A stretch of 35,349 nt of DNA. Source: CAZAMI01 sp964627805. GTDB lineage: Archaea; Thermoproteota; Thermoprotei_A; Sulfolobales; NBVN01. Positions 16,217-25,462 of the stretch are shown here, piece by piece. Under the pieces are notes generated by a model. That model saw nothing but the letters and a program-made list of their open reading frames with translations. It had not been told where the DNA came from and did not search any database. How positions within the stretch are numbered: position 1 is the first letter of the stretch; each line of letters opens with the position of its first letter. Location of the stretch: the NCBI GenBank assembly GCA_964627805.1, contig CAZVLA010000043.1, positions 1 through 35,349 on the forward strand, in the 5' to 3' direction. The position numbers and the translations under genes are program-made.

Positions 16217-17524
16217 GTGTTAGCTGAGGCTTCAGTACCTATTAAGGACGTTCTACAGGGACCCTCCTTAGGTAAGGAGGTAGTCATTCGTGGTTGGGTC
16301 CATAGGTTATTCAAGGTAGGTGGTAAGGTATTCGCTTGGGTTAGGGACTCAACAGGGGTTGTTCAGGTAGTCCTCGATAGGAGTAACTTAAGTGAGGATG
16401 AGTGGAGGTTAGTTAAGAAGTTAAGTAGGGAGTCAAGCATTGAGGTTAAGGGTGTTGTTAGGGAGGACCCTAGAGCACCTAGTGGTAGGGAGGTTGTTGC
16501 CTCATTTATTAAGGTCTACGGTTTCTCACCACCATTCCCTATAAGGGGTAAGGAGGATATAGAGTTCCTACTAGACCATAGGCACCTATGGCTTAGGTCT
16601 AGGAGGATGGCAGCTATAATGAAGATAAAGCACACCGTACTCCAAGCACTTAGGGAGTGGTTACTCAGTCATGGGTGGTGGGAAGTAACACCGCCGATAC
16701 TCACTGGCTCAGCCGTTGAGGGTGGTGCTACGTTATTCGAGGTTAAGTACTTCGATAAGAAGGCCTACTTAAGCCAGTCAGCTCAGCTCTACCTAGAGGT
16801 AATGATATTCACCTTAGGTAAGGTATGGTCACTAACACCGTCATTTAGGGCTGAGAAGTCGAGGACTAGGAGGCACTTAAGTGAGTACTGGCACTTAGAG
16901 ATTGAGGGTGCTTGGTACGATATGGAGGATACTATGAAGGTAGCTGAGGAGATGGTTGCCTACGCAGTTAAGCGTGTCCTTGAGGAGAGGAGTGAGGAGC
17001 TTAAGTTCCTAGGTAGGGACGTTAGTAAGTTAGAACCAGCTCTAGAACCACCATACCCGAGGATAACTTATGACGAAGCTATTGAGAGACTTAAGAAGAA
17101 GGGATTCAGTATTGAGTGGGGCGATAACTTAGGTGCTGATGAGGAGAGGGCACTTACTGAGGACTTCGACAAGCCATTCTTCGTTACTCACTTCCCGAAG
17201 AAGATTAAGGCGTTCTACATGAAGGAGGACCCGAAGAGACCTGAGGTCGTGCTTGGCTTCGACCTCCTAGCACCTGAGGGCTACGGTGAGGTAATAGGTG
17301 GTTCTCAGAGGGAGGATGACTACGGTAAATTACTAGCTAGGATTAAGGAGGAGGGTCTAGATCCTAAGGACTACGAGTGGTACTTAGACCTTAGGAAGTA
17401 CGGCTCAGTACCGCATTCAGGTTTCGGATTAGGTGTTGAGAGGTTAGTTATGTGGATAGCCGGGCTTGACCACATAAGAGACGCTACTCCATTCCCGAGG
17501 TGGAGGGGTAGGATATACCCGTGA
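16217..17524 (+). CDS. asnS: asparaginyl-tRNA synthetase
   Basis: The 435-aa class IIb synthetase charges tRNA-Asn. An N-terminal OB fold (about 18-110) opens with VVIRGWVHRLFKVGGKVFAW. Class II motif 1 is around TPPILTGSAVEGGATLF (about 157-173). Motif 2, FRAEKSRTRRHLSEYWHLE (about 213-231), has Arg-Thr-Arg-Arg-His-Leu, which marks AsnRS rather than archaeal AspRS (usually EEHNTxRHL). Motif 3 is GFGLGVERLVMWIAGL (about 397-412). Length matches archaeal AsnRS. With a true AsnRS the cell need not form Asn-tRNA by amidation. GTG 16217 follows GGTGGTTTA. The NfeD-like gene begins 18 bp downstream. Confidence 0.95.
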   Translation: MLAEASVPIKDVLQGPSLGKEVVIRGWVHRLFKVGGKVFAWVRDSTGVVQVVLDRSNLSEDEWRLVKKLSRESSIEVKGVVREDPRAPSGREVVASFIKVYGFSPPFPIRGKEDIEFLLDHRHLWLRSRRMAAIMKIKHTVLQALREWLLSHGWWEVTPPILTGSAVEGGATLFEVKYFDKKAYLSQSAQLYLEVMIFTLGKVWSLTPSFRAEKSRTRRHLSEYWHLEIEGAWYDMEDTMKVAEEMVAYAVKRVLEERSEELKFLGRDVSKLEPALEPPYPRITYDEAIERLKKKGFSIEWGDNLGADEERALTEDFDKPFFVTHFPKKIKAFYMKEDPKRPEVVLGFDLLAPEGYGEVIGGSQREDDYGKLLARIKEEGLDPKDYEWYLDLRKYGSVPHSGFGLGVERLVMWIAGLDHIRDATPFPRWRGRIYP

Positions 17525-17542
17525 TTTTTAGGAGGTAATGCC

Positions 17543-17920
17543 TTGAGGGAGTCCCTAATCGCTTCAATAGCTGATGACCTACCCATAATAATTACCTTAG
17601 TAGTAATTACTGCCTTACTAATCACCTCCCACATACCTTGGTACTACGTAGTACCTGCCCTAGCCGTACTCACCATAACCTCCATAGCCCTCTACAAAGG
17701 TGCTAAGGCCCAGTTAAGACCACCTATTAAGGGTCTTGATGAGTTAAGGGGCTTAGTAGGTACCGTAGTTGAGGTATCGAGGAACTCACTACTAATTAGG
17801 ATCGACGGTGAGTTGTGGAGGGCTAAATGCCTAAGTGAGTGCATCGGGTTGAGACCGGGTCTTAAGGTTAAGGTAGTTGGTGTTGAGGGTAGTGAGTTAG
17901 TAGTTAAGGTTATTGAGTAG
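17543..17920 (+). CDS. NfeD-like protein, short form: two membrane helices plus OB domain
   Basis: The 125-aa protein has two helices at about 12-31 and 33-51 and a C-terminal OB fold from about 68. The OB domain carries the NfeD pattern: LRGLVGTVVEV, then a strand, then GELWRAKCLSECIGLRPGLKVKVVGVEGSELVV, where the GExWxA box is diagnostic. Such short NfeD proteins usually work with a stomatin-like protein in membrane quality control; no stomatin gene is nearby. TTG 17543 has GGAGGT seven bases upstream. It is probably co-transcribed with asnS (18-bp gap) and the gamma-subunit gene (28-bp gap). Confidence 0.85.
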   Translation: MRESLIASIADDLPIIITLVVITALLITSHIPWYYVVPALAVLTITSIALYKGAKAQLRPPIKGLDELRGLVGTVVEVSRNSLLIRIDGELWRAKCLSECIGLRPGLKVKVVGVEGSELVVKVIE

Positions 17921-17948
17921 TACGTAAAGATGTAGTGGGGGCTCGGTA

Positions 17949-18464
17949 ATGACCCGTGAGTACTCCGTAGGTATACTCGGTATGGGTGGTCAGGGAGTGG
18001 TTTACGCAGTAACTACGTTAGCTAATGCCCTATTCAGGTCGGGTTACTACGTATCCCAACTACAGAGTTACGGTGCTGAGGTTAGGGGTGGTTCAGTACT
18101 TGCTTACGTAGTTTACGGTGAGGGACCCATCGAGAACCCATTCGTGGAGTCATTCAATTACTTAGCGATACTTCACCCAGCAGGACTTAAGAGGTGGGTT
18201 AAGTTAGCTGAGGGTAGTGAGGTAGTTATAGTTAATGAGGACTTAGTACCTAAGGAATTAATTAGGGGGTCATGGATTAAGGCACCACTAACTAAGGTAG
18301 CACCTAGTAGGGAGAGTATGGCTGCCCTAGGGTGCTTCGCTGGTTTAGGGGTAGTCAGTATTAATGAGGTAATTAATGCGTTACCCCACTCAAGGTTTAG
18401 GGAGGAGAATGTAAGGGCTGTTAGGGAGGGTTATGAATTAATTAGGAAGTTAGTAAGTCGTTAG
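17949..18464 (+). CDS. 2-oxoacid:ferredoxin oxidoreductase, gamma subunit
   Basis: The 171-aa protein is the gamma domain of pyruvate or 2-oxoglutarate:ferredoxin oxidoreductases, which decarboxylate 2-oxoacids to acyl-CoA with ferredoxin as acceptor. ILGMGGQGVVYA (9-20) and QSYGAEVRGGSVLAYV (38-53) are the family signatures. The alpha, beta and delta subunits are not adjacent, which is unusual, since these genes normally sit together. It may complete a complex encoded elsewhere. KorC-like assignment is likely but not certain; indolepyruvate oxidoreductase (IorB) has a related domain. ATG 17949 is one of few ATG starts here. Its 3' end overlaps the convergent radical SAM gene by 23 bp. Confidence 0.87.
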   Translation: MTREYSVGILGMGGQGVVYAVTTLANALFRSGYYVSQLQSYGAEVRGGSVLAYVVYGEGPIENPFVESFNYLAILHPAGLKRWVKLAEGSEVVIVNEDLVPKELIRGSWIKAPLTKVAPSRESMAALGCFAGLGVVSINEVINALPHSRFREENVRAVREGYELIRKLVSR

Positions 18465-19668
18465 TAACTAAGTAATTACTCACGATACTTAAGTTAGGAG
18501 CTACCTTACTAAGTACTTCGGGATTCTTAACTACCTTAAGTAACTTCCTCTCATGGTACTTAAGTAGCTTACGTACCTCCTTAGGGTAGTTAATGAAGTC
18601 GTCCCTACATAGCATACCCTCACGCCTACATATCTCATTGTAGAGTACATCATCAATAACATCAATACTTAACCTACCAAACCTAACTACGTAGTCGTAG
18701 AGCTCCTTAAGCGTAGGTCTCACACCAACTACCTCACTCCTAAGTAGGTGGATACCGCAGCAGTTAGGTGCTGTGTGTAACTCAAATAACCCCTCCTTAC
18801 ACGTAGCGAATGTTATCCCCTCCTTAAGTAACTCACGAGATAATTCACGGTACTCATTAAGTCTAGTCCTTAGGTTAAACCTAAGCACTGACTCACTAAC
18901 TAAGCTGTAGGGCTCTAGGTCCTCCATACTCAATCCGAACTTCCTAAGTAGCCATGAGTAATTACTGACCTCAACAGTACCGATCCTTAATGACTCCGTA
19001 ATTACGTGCTTAACACCTACCTCCCTCAACGTACTCACTAACTCATTAATTGATGGGTAAGTACTTAATCTAGGTATGTATGGTGATAACCTAACTACTA
19101 AGGCATCACATACATCACTAAGTACCTTCAGAGCCTCTAACCTCTCCTTAACAGTAGGTGCTTTAGGTTCTAAGTACTTAGTAACTACCTCATTAAGTGA
19201 CGGTATGGAGGCTTGAATAACTACTAAGCCCTCACTACATAACTCCTCAATCACCCTACGCCAAGGATCCTCAACGTAATTCACTGACTTAGTATTAATT
19301 ATTAGTGGGTAGCCATACTCAAGACTCAACTTAAGTACCTTAAGACTTAACTTAAGACTTAATTCAGTATCTTGGAAGGGCTCACTTAACGTAGCTAATC
19401 TAGCTGGTAATGCCTTACTACCTGAGTTAATGACTGACTTAACTAAGTTACTGAACCCCCTAATAACTCTAAAATTAGGTCTTAAGACCCCCTCCCTCCA
19501 GTACCACCTACCGAAGCAGTACACGCAGTTTAGGGAGCACTTACTGAATGGCTCAACCCTAATTACTGAGTAGCATAGAGGTGATACTACGTTACTAACA
19601 CCAATAACTAACTCACTCAAGTCCCCAACCTCACGATATCCTAATCCTAAGTAACTTCCTAACCTCAT
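18442..19668 (-). CDS. radical SAM protein, SplB-like (COG1533)
   Basis: The protein of 408 aa or less carries the radical SAM cluster motif C44-x3-C48-x2-C51 (KCSLNCVYCF), followed by a barrel with IINTKS (about 119-124), a conserved Glu-Pro near 168 (YLEPKAPTVKERLEAL) and VRLSPYIP. This order resembles the COG1533 group that includes spore photoproduct lyase and related repair-type proteins. The real substrate is not known. ATG 19668 would overlap the P-type ATPase gene by 38 bp; TTG 19620 follows GAGGTTGGGGAC and starts just after the ATPase stop, so it may be the true start (392 aa). The 3' end overlaps the gamma-subunit gene by 23 bp. Confidence 0.85.
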   Translation of the reverse strand: MRLGSYLGLGYREVGDLSELVIGVSNVVSPLCYSVIRVEPFSKCSLNCVYCFGRWYWREGVLRPNFRVIRGFSNLVKSVINSGSKALPARLATLSEPFQDTELSLKLSLKVLKLSLEYGYPLIINTKSVNYVEDPWRRVIEELCSEGLVVIQASIPSLNEVVTKYLEPKAPTVKERLEALKVLSDVCDALVVRLSPYIPRLSTYPSINELVSTLREVGVKHVITESLRIGTVEVSNYSWLLRKFGLSMEDLEPYSLVSESVLRFNLRTRLNEYRELSRELLKEGITFATCKEGLFELHTAPNCCGIHLLRSEVVGVRPTLKELYDYVVRFGRLSIDVIDDVLYNEICRREGMLCRDDFINYPKEVRKLLKYHERKLLKVVKNPEVLSKVAPNLSIVSNYLVTNDLLTS

Positions 19669-22303
19669 CAGCTACGTATATCAGTAGAGGTACTACAGCT
19701 ATGTAGGCGTAGGTACTTAGTGGTAGTGGGTAAGTCCTGAATAGAGTGGTTAGTGGTGGTACGTAAAGCACCATCAACTGTAGAGCAGCTGATGCTAGGA
19801 GTGCTGGCAGTAACCACTTATTCCTCCTTAACCTCCATATAGGTAACTCCTCACTCCTAGAAGCTAATGCCCTACCAAACTCTGAGAATGCTATTGAGGT
19901 GAAGGCTACGGTCCTAGCGAATCTAAGACCTAGCGGTAGGGTTAGTGAGTATAGAGCAATTACGGAACCACCTAGTAAAGCACCCATTAACACGTAGTAG
20001 AGGACCTTCCTATTAGTTATTAATGACGACTCCCTACCCCTAGGCGGTCTCTCCATAATACCCGGCTCAGGCGGTTCAACACCTAAGGCTAGGGCTGGTA
20101 GTGCGTCCGTAGTTATGTTTATCCATAGTAGTTGAGTAGCTGTTAGTGCTGGTGGTAGGTCAAGCATTTCAGAACCGAATATTAGTGCTACCTCACCTAA
20201 GTTACACGTTAGTAAGTAGTTAATTGGTTTCTTAAGGTTCTCATAAATGACCCTACCCTCCTTAATAGCCTCAACTATAGTTGCGAAGTTATCGTCTAGT
20301 AGTATTAACTGAGCAGCTTCCTTAGCTACGTCAGTACCTCTAATACCCATAGCAACACCTATATCAGCTAGCTTAAGTGCTGGTGCGTCATTAACGCCGT
20401 CACCAGTCATAGCTACTACGTAGCCCCTCCTCTTAAGTGCCTTAACTATCCTAGCCTTATGCTCGGGGGTCACCCTAGCGAATACTACTACCTTATCAAT
20501 AACTCCCTCAAGCTCCTCATCACTCATCCTATCTAAGTCCCTACCCTCAAGTACTAAGCCATTATCAACGTCTAGACCGACCATCCTAGCTATCGTTGTA
20601 GCTGTTAATCTATGGTCGCCCGTAACCATGACGACCTTAACACCCGCCTTCCTAGCCTCCTCAATAGCTCCCCTAACCTCATCCCTAGGTGGGTCTAGGA
20701 TAGCGAGGATAGCTAGGAACTTCATACCCTCCTCGAGCTCCTCATCAGGTCTTAAGACCTCCTTATAAGCTACTGCGTAGGTTCTGTAGCCATCCCTAGC
20801 TAATGACTCAACAACCTCAAGTACCTTACTCCTTAACTCATCATTAAGTACTGAGGTACCTTCCTTAGTTACTAAGTACTTACTAATACTTAGTACGGAT
20901 TCGGGGGCACCGCTTGATACTGCTACGTACTTACCGTTAGGTAGTTTATGTAGTGTTGTCTTCCTCTTCCTAAACCTATCGAAGGGTACTGTCTTAACTA
21001 CCCTCAACTCCTTAGTAGCTTCCTCAACACCTACCTCACCAATGACTTTATAAGCAAGTACTAGAGCTGATGCCTCAGTAGGTGAGCCCTTAGCTACCCA
21101 CCTACCACCAACTAACTCTATTGAGGCATCAATTGATGTGTGAGCAGCTAATAGCTTAGCTAGTAACTCAATCAACCCCCTATCATACCCCTCACCAACT
21201 AACCTACCCCTAGGTTCGTAACCAACGCCGGTAACCTCGATTAAGTCACCACCTAACCAAACCTTCTTAACAGTCATCTCACCCTTAGTTATGGTCCCCG
21301 TCTTATCACTAGCTATTACGTTACAAGCACCTAAGGTCTCAATAGCTGCTAACCTCTTAACTAACGCATTCCTCCTAGCCATCCTCCAAGCACCTAAGGC
21401 TAGGACCATCGTAGCTATAGCTGGTAAGCCCTCAGGTATAGCAGCAACTGCTAAGGCTATAGCGAGTAGTAGTGAGTCAATTATTGACTCAGCCCTAATG
21501 AGTACTGAAACAATGAATACTACAGCACATATACCAACTAATATAGCACCTACCCTCCTACCGAACCTATTCAACTCCCTCTCAAGTAGGGTCCTCTCCT
21601 CCTCAACCTCCTGAACCTGCTTAGCTACCCTACCTAGGAAGGTATTCATGCCCGTAGCTACTACGCACGCTAACCCCCTACCCCTAACTACGTAGGTCCC
21701 CATGTAGACCATGTTCCTCCTATCTAGGGGTGGTGTGTCCTTAGGTAGTGGGTCAGGTACCTTATGCACGGGTACGGACTCACCAGTTAGTGATGACTCA
21801 TCAACCTCTAAGCCGTCAGACTCAATAACCCTAGCATCAGCTGGTACCCTATCACCCTCCCTAAGAACTATTACGTCACCAGGTACTACCTCCTTAGCAG
21901 GTACCGTAACTACCTTACCGCTCCTCAAGACCCTAGCTGTCGGGCTAGCTAACTCCTTAAGCTTCTCAACCGTACGCTCAGCCCTGTACTCCTGAATGAA
22001 GCCCGTAACACCCATGAGTACTACTATAGCTAGTATTACGGTAGCGTCGATGAACTCACCAAGTGCTAGGGCTACTAAGCTAGCTACGACTAGAATAACT
22101 ATTAGGAAGTTAGTGAATTGCCTAGCAAGCATCTTAAGGGGTGATACCCTCCTCTCCTCAATAACGTTTAGCCCGTACCTCCCCAACCTAGACCTAACTT
22201 CAGAATCACTCAAACCCTCAGTAGCTGAGGTCCCTAACCTCCTAAGTACCTCCTCAGGAGTTAGTGCGTGCCACTCAACACCCTCACTACCTACCTCACT
22301 CAT
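19631..22303 (-). CDS. P-type cation ATPase, type IIA calcium-pump like
   Basis: The 890-aa membrane pump has the full P-ATPase layout: N-terminal cation ATPase domain (about 10-55), TGES (173-176), phosphorylated Asp333 in DKTGT, and hinge TGDGVNDAPA (634-642). The calcium-site residues of SERCA are all present: Glu291 in IPEGLPA (helix 4), Asn701 and Glu704 (helix 5), Asn729, Thr732 and Asp733 in WINITTDALPA (helix 6). Calcium export is therefore likely, though sodium or proton pumps of this class cannot be excluded. ATG 22303 follows GGTGTAATTCG. The ilvD gene ends 48 bp upstream on the same strand and the radical SAM gene overlaps the end. Confidence 0.93.
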   Translation of the reverse strand: MSEVGSEGVEWHALTPEEVLRRLGTSATEGLSDSEVRSRLGRYGLNVIEERRVSPLKMLARQFTNFLIVILVVASLVALALGEFIDATVILAIVVLMGVTGFIQEYRAERTVEKLKELASPTARVLRSGKVVTVPAKEVVPGDVIVLREGDRVPADARVIESDGLEVDESSLTGESVPVHKVPDPLPKDTPPLDRRNMVYMGTYVVRGRGLACVVATGMNTFLGRVAKQVQEVEEERTLLERELNRFGRRVGAILVGICAVVFIVSVLIRAESIIDSLLLAIALAVAAIPEGLPAIATMVLALGAWRMARRNALVKRLAAIETLGACNVIASDKTGTITKGEMTVKKVWLGGDLIEVTGVGYEPRGRLVGEGYDRGLIELLAKLLAAHTSIDASIELVGGRWVAKGSPTEASALVLAYKVIGEVGVEEATKELRVVKTVPFDRFRKRKTTLHKLPNGKYVAVSSGAPESVLSISKYLVTKEGTSVLNDELRSKVLEVVESLARDGYRTYAVAYKEVLRPDEELEEGMKFLAILAILDPPRDEVRGAIEEARKAGVKVVMVTGDHRLTATTIARMVGLDVDNGLVLEGRDLDRMSDEELEGVIDKVVVFARVTPEHKARIVKALKRRGYVVAMTGDGVNDAPALKLADIGVAMGIRGTDVAKEAAQLILLDDNFATIVEAIKEGRVIYENLKKPINYLLTCNLGEVALIFGSEMLDLPPALTATQLLWINITTDALPALALGVEPPEPGIMERPPRGRESSLITNRKVLYYVLMGALLGGSVIALYSLTLPLGLRFARTVAFTSIAFSEFGRALASRSEELPIWRLRRNKWLLPALLASAALQLMVLYVPPLTTLFRTYPLPLSTYAYIAVVPLLIYVADEVRKLLRIRIS

Positions 22304-22351
22304 CGAATTACACCAATGCCCTCAAGAAAGTGATTGAGGGGGTTATAGGCT

Positions 22352-24013
22352 TTACTCACTAAGTACGGCACCAGTACATGCTGAGGTAACTAGTCTTGAG
22401 TACCTCCTCAAGTAGCCCCTCCTAACCTTAGGTGGGGGTGGTGACCACTTCCTGAGCCTCTCCTTAATAACTTCCTCACTAACGAGTATGTCTAACCTCC
22501 TCCTAGGTACGTCAATCCTTATTAAGTCACCATCCTCAACAACAGCTATTGGGCCACCCTCAGCAGCCTCTGGTGATACGTGACCCACCGCTAAGCCCCT
22601 AGTAGCTCCTGAGAACCTACCGTCAGTTACTAACGCTACCTTCTCAGTAAGTCCTAAACCTGCTATAGTTGCTGTAGGTAGTAGCATCTCCCTCATTCCA
22701 GGACCTCCCTTAGGTCCTTCATACCTAATAACCACTACCTCACCCTCACGTACCTCACCACTCATTAATGCCTTAACAGCTTCCTCCTCCCTATCAAAGA
22801 CCTTAGCCCTACCCTCAAACACTAACATATCCTCAGGTACTGCACTAACCTTAACCACGGCCCCCTTAGGTGCTAGTGAGCCCTTAAGGATAGCTAAGCC
22901 ACCCTCTCTTGAGTATGGGTTCTCCACAGACCTAATCACGTCCCTCCTCCTAACAACTACATCCCTAAGTAACTCACCGACCGTCCTTAACTCAACAGTT
23001 AACCTATCCTCATGAATAAGCCCTAACTTACTCAACTCCTTCATAACCGCGTAGACACCACCGGCTTCATGGAGGTCTACTAAGTAGTGCTTACCTGCTG
23101 GGCTTAACTTAGTTAGTGTTGGTGTCTTCCTACTCAACTCATCAAATACGTCTAGTGGTAAGTCAATACCTGCTTCACGAGCTATTGCTGGTAGGTGTAG
23201 TAGGGTGTTTGTTGACCCACCCATAGCTAAGTCAACAGCTACTGCATCCCTAAACGCCTCCTCAGTCATTATCTTAAGTGCCGTAACCCCCTTCTCAATC
23301 AACTTAACGATTAACATACCGGACTTCTTAGCTAACCTCAACCTCTCAGAGTAAGGTGCTGGTGCCGTACCGCCACCAACTACGGTCATACCTAAGGCCT
23401 CAGCTAAGCAATTCATCGTATTAGCTGTGAAGAGCCCGGCACATGAACCACACGTAGGGCACGCAACCTCCTCAAGCTCCTTAACATCCTCAATACTTAA
23501 CTCACCACGACCGTAAGCACCTACAGTCTCGAAGGCGTCCTTAACGTCGACGTAGGAACCCCTAAACCTACCTGGTAGCATGGGACCTCCAGGTACGTAT
23601 ATAGCTGGTATGTCTAACCTAGCGGCAGCCATTAACATACCAGGTACTATCTTATCGCATGAAGCAATAAGTACTACAGCATCTAACCTATGAGCTTCAA
23701 CCATTACCTCAATACTATCAGCTATTAACTCCCTAGAAGGTAGTGAGTACTTCATACCCTCATGACCCATAGCTAAGCCGTCGCAAACACCTATGACCCC
23801 GAACTCAAGGGGTGTAGCACCAGCTAACCTAATACCCGCCTTAACAGCTTCAGCAACCATCCTCAAGTGCGTGTGGCCAGGTACTAACTCACTCCAAGCA
23901 CAAGCAACACCTACTAAGGGCCTACGTAACTCATCATCAGTTAAGCCTAATGACTTAAGTAATGCCCTATGAGGTAACCTCTCAATACCTAACTTAACTA
24001 CGTCACTCCTCAT
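22352..24013 (-). CDS. ilvD: dihydroxy-acid dehydratase
   Basis: The 553-aa enzyme (numbered from ATG 24013) converts 2,3-dihydroxy-3-methylbutanoate and its isoleucine homologue to the 2-oxoacids in branched-chain amino acid synthesis. Iron-sulfur ligands are expected at Cys119 (ASCDKIVPGM) and among Cys185, 188 and 191 (CPTCGSCAGLFTANTMN). The first motif reads ELVPGHTHL rather than PCNxHL, so it resembles the E. coli branch. LVTDGRFSGATRGLAVGHVSPEA near the C-terminus is typical. I chose ATG 24013 because AGGTGG lies five bases before it; GTG 24022 lies inside that site. No other ilv or leu genes are nearby. The leader can form a hairpin. Confidence 0.94.
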   Translation of the reverse strand: MRSDVVKLGIERLPHRALLKSLGLTDDELRRPLVGVACAWSELVPGHTHLRMVAEAVKAGIRLAGATPLEFGVIGVCDGLAMGHEGMKYSLPSRELIADSIEVMVEAHRLDAVVLIASCDKIVPGMLMAAARLDIPAIYVPGGPMLPGRFRGSYVDVKDAFETVGAYGRGELSIEDVKELEEVACPTCGSCAGLFTANTMNCLAEALGMTVVGGGTAPAPYSERLRLAKKSGMLIVKLIEKGVTALKIMTEEAFRDAVAVDLAMGGSTNTLLHLPAIAREAGIDLPLDVFDELSRKTPTLTKLSPAGKHYLVDLHEAGGVYAVMKELSKLGLIHEDRLTVELRTVGELLRDVVVRRRDVIRSVENPYSREGGLAILKGSLAPKGAVVKVSAVPEDMLVFEGRAKVFDREEEAVKALMSGEVREGEVVVIRYEGPKGGPGMREMLLPTATIAGLGLTEKVALVTDGRFSGATRGLAVGHVSPEAAEGGPIAVVEDGDLIRIDVPRRRLDILVSEEVIKERLRKWSPPPPKVRRGYLRRYSRLVTSACTGAVLSE

Positions 24014-24082
24014 GACTCCCACCTAATTCATTAGTTCATGGGAGGTAATTACGGTGTTGGTTAGTACGTGTAGTGATTAAAA
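24014..24082 (-). promoter_or_regulatory. ilvD promoter and possible RBS-masking hairpin
   Basis: On -, GTTTTTAAT (about 24073-24081) is a TATA box that puts the transcript start near 24050. The remaining leader is nearly all hairpin: CTCCCA (24039-24044) pairs exactly with TGGGAG (24016-24021), and an inner CTAA...TTAG stem with loop TGAA stacks inside. The 3' arm covers the ribosome binding site AGGTGGGAG of the ATG at 24013. A two-codon frame ATG-AAC-TAA lies in the hairpin. Confidence 0.45.
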
Positions 24083-24085
24083 ACG

Positions 24086-25462
24086 TTAGTGGAACCTAAT
24101 ACCTACGTACCAAATAGCTACGTATAGGTAGAACATAGTAGCTACTACACCAGCTACGAACCACCACTTACCAGGTACTGCGAACTTAGCTGGGTAGTCC
24201 CTCCTCATTATTGAGTACCATAGGTAGAGGAGGGCGGGTATGTATATCACCATAGCGAAGAAGTTAAGGATACCGCACGTAATTATTAACCAGCCGGGCT
24301 TAGCTAGCCATGGAGTTATTAGTGATAGGGGTACTACGTAAGTGAATAGCCACACGTAGTACCACCTCCTATAGCTCCACCTCCTAGCCCTCTCGAATAT
24401 TGAGTAGACGGCGTCAGTGAACATCCTAGGTACGGCATCTATTATACCTAAGTAGCAGTTACCCATGAATGCCCAAGCAATTACCCAGAGGATAGCTGCT
24501 CCCGTAGGTCCCCACATGTACGAGAACCACTTAGCCTGTACTACGCATAACTCATACCCCTTAGGGTAGGTGTGGTAGACCATCCTAAGTATTGAGTAAG
24601 CTAGGGTAGTGGTTAGTATCATTGTTAGGAAGTTACTAGTTACTCCGTAACCTAGGTTATCGATGTGTGAGAACCTCATCCAGTACCTCCACCTCCTCCT
24701 AGCTTCAGACTCACTAGGTTTCCTTGGGTCAATAGCGAATCCAGACTCCGGTATTGGTTCTGGCTTACCAGCTAACCCAACTACCTTACCTACGTACTTA
24801 GCCATAGCTAAGCCCTTCTCCCTCCACCAGTACGAGTACATTAGGTTGAAGAACCCACCCATACCTGCGAACGCTATGCAGGTAATCAGTATTGAAGCAT
24901 CTGATAAGGGCATCTTAGATAGCGTCTCCCAGAACTCAGGTCTCGGTATGGGTATTAGTGATGGTAGGAACTGAGGCGCGTACTTATGTACTGGTGGTGC
25001 TGCGAAAGCAACTATGAGTAGTCCTGCAGTAGCTATTGCGAAGGTTACGTACATGAACCACTGAACGATACTGTAGACTACCCTCCCTAAGCATAGAGCA
25101 GCTACGAATACAGCTACGGTTACGTAGGTCCAGAATATCACTTGGTACTTAATAGGTAGTCCTGGAGGGAAGTGGGTTAGTGCGGCTAATGCGGTAGCTC
25201 CAGCACCTGCGTACCCAGCCATCCAGCTGAAGGTTAGTAAGCACATAATCATCATGGCTAAGCTGAATATGGGGTGTATCCTAGCGAATGCGTAGAATAT
25301 ACCCTCACCCGTAGCTGCTGTGTACCTTATTACGAAGTGATTAACGATGAACTGCATGTACGCAGCTATAGCTAGTACCCACATAAATGCAGTACCGTAC
25401 TTAGCGGCCATGTAGGGCCACCAAATGAACTCACCAGAACCCTGAGCTACTGCAGCCCACAC
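24086..25462 (-). CDS. Nramp-like metal transporter (first canonical start is inside TM1)
   Basis: The protein of 458 aa or more has about eleven helices and resembles archaeal members of the Nramp/SLC11 superfamily, which carry divalent metals with protons. VWAAVAQGSGEFIWWPYMAAKYG at the annotated start is the end of helix 1 and start of helix 2 in this group. The preceding GPGI, matching the DPGN-like bend of TM1, lies upstream of GTG 25462 in the same open frame, so this start truncates the first helix. The Asp and Asn of DPGN are not kept (GPGI), so manganese or iron transport is uncertain; it may be one of the divergent Nramp-related groups. A loop near residues 235-265 is rich in Arg and Pro. 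The ilvD gene follows 72 bp downstream. Confidence 0.75.
   Translation of the reverse strand: MWAAVAQGSGEFIWWPYMAAKYGTAFMWVLAIAAYMQFIVNHFVIRYTAATGEGIFYAFARIHPIFSLAMMIMCLLTFSWMAGYAGAGATALAALTHFPPGLPIKYQVIFWTYVTVAVFVAALCLGRVVYSIVQWFMYVTFAIATAGLLIVAFAAPPVHKYAPQFLPSLIPIPRPEFWETLSKMPLSDASILITCIAFAGMGGFFNLMYSYWWREKGLAMAKYVGKVVGLAGKPEPIPESGFAIDPRKPSESEARRRWRYWMRFSHIDNLGYGVTSNFLTMILTTTLAYSILRMVYHTYPKGYELCVVQAKWFSYMWGPTGAAILWVIAWAFMGNCYLGIIDAVPRMFTDAVYSIFERARRWSYRRWYYVWLFTYVVPLSLITPWLAKPGWLIITCGILNFFAMVIYIPALLYLWYSIMRRDYPAKFAVPGKWWFVAGVVATMFYLYVAIWYVGIRFH

Noticed and set aside
21291..22337. Open frames on + within the P-type ATPase
   Set aside because: Antisense shadows of a complete 890-aa pump.
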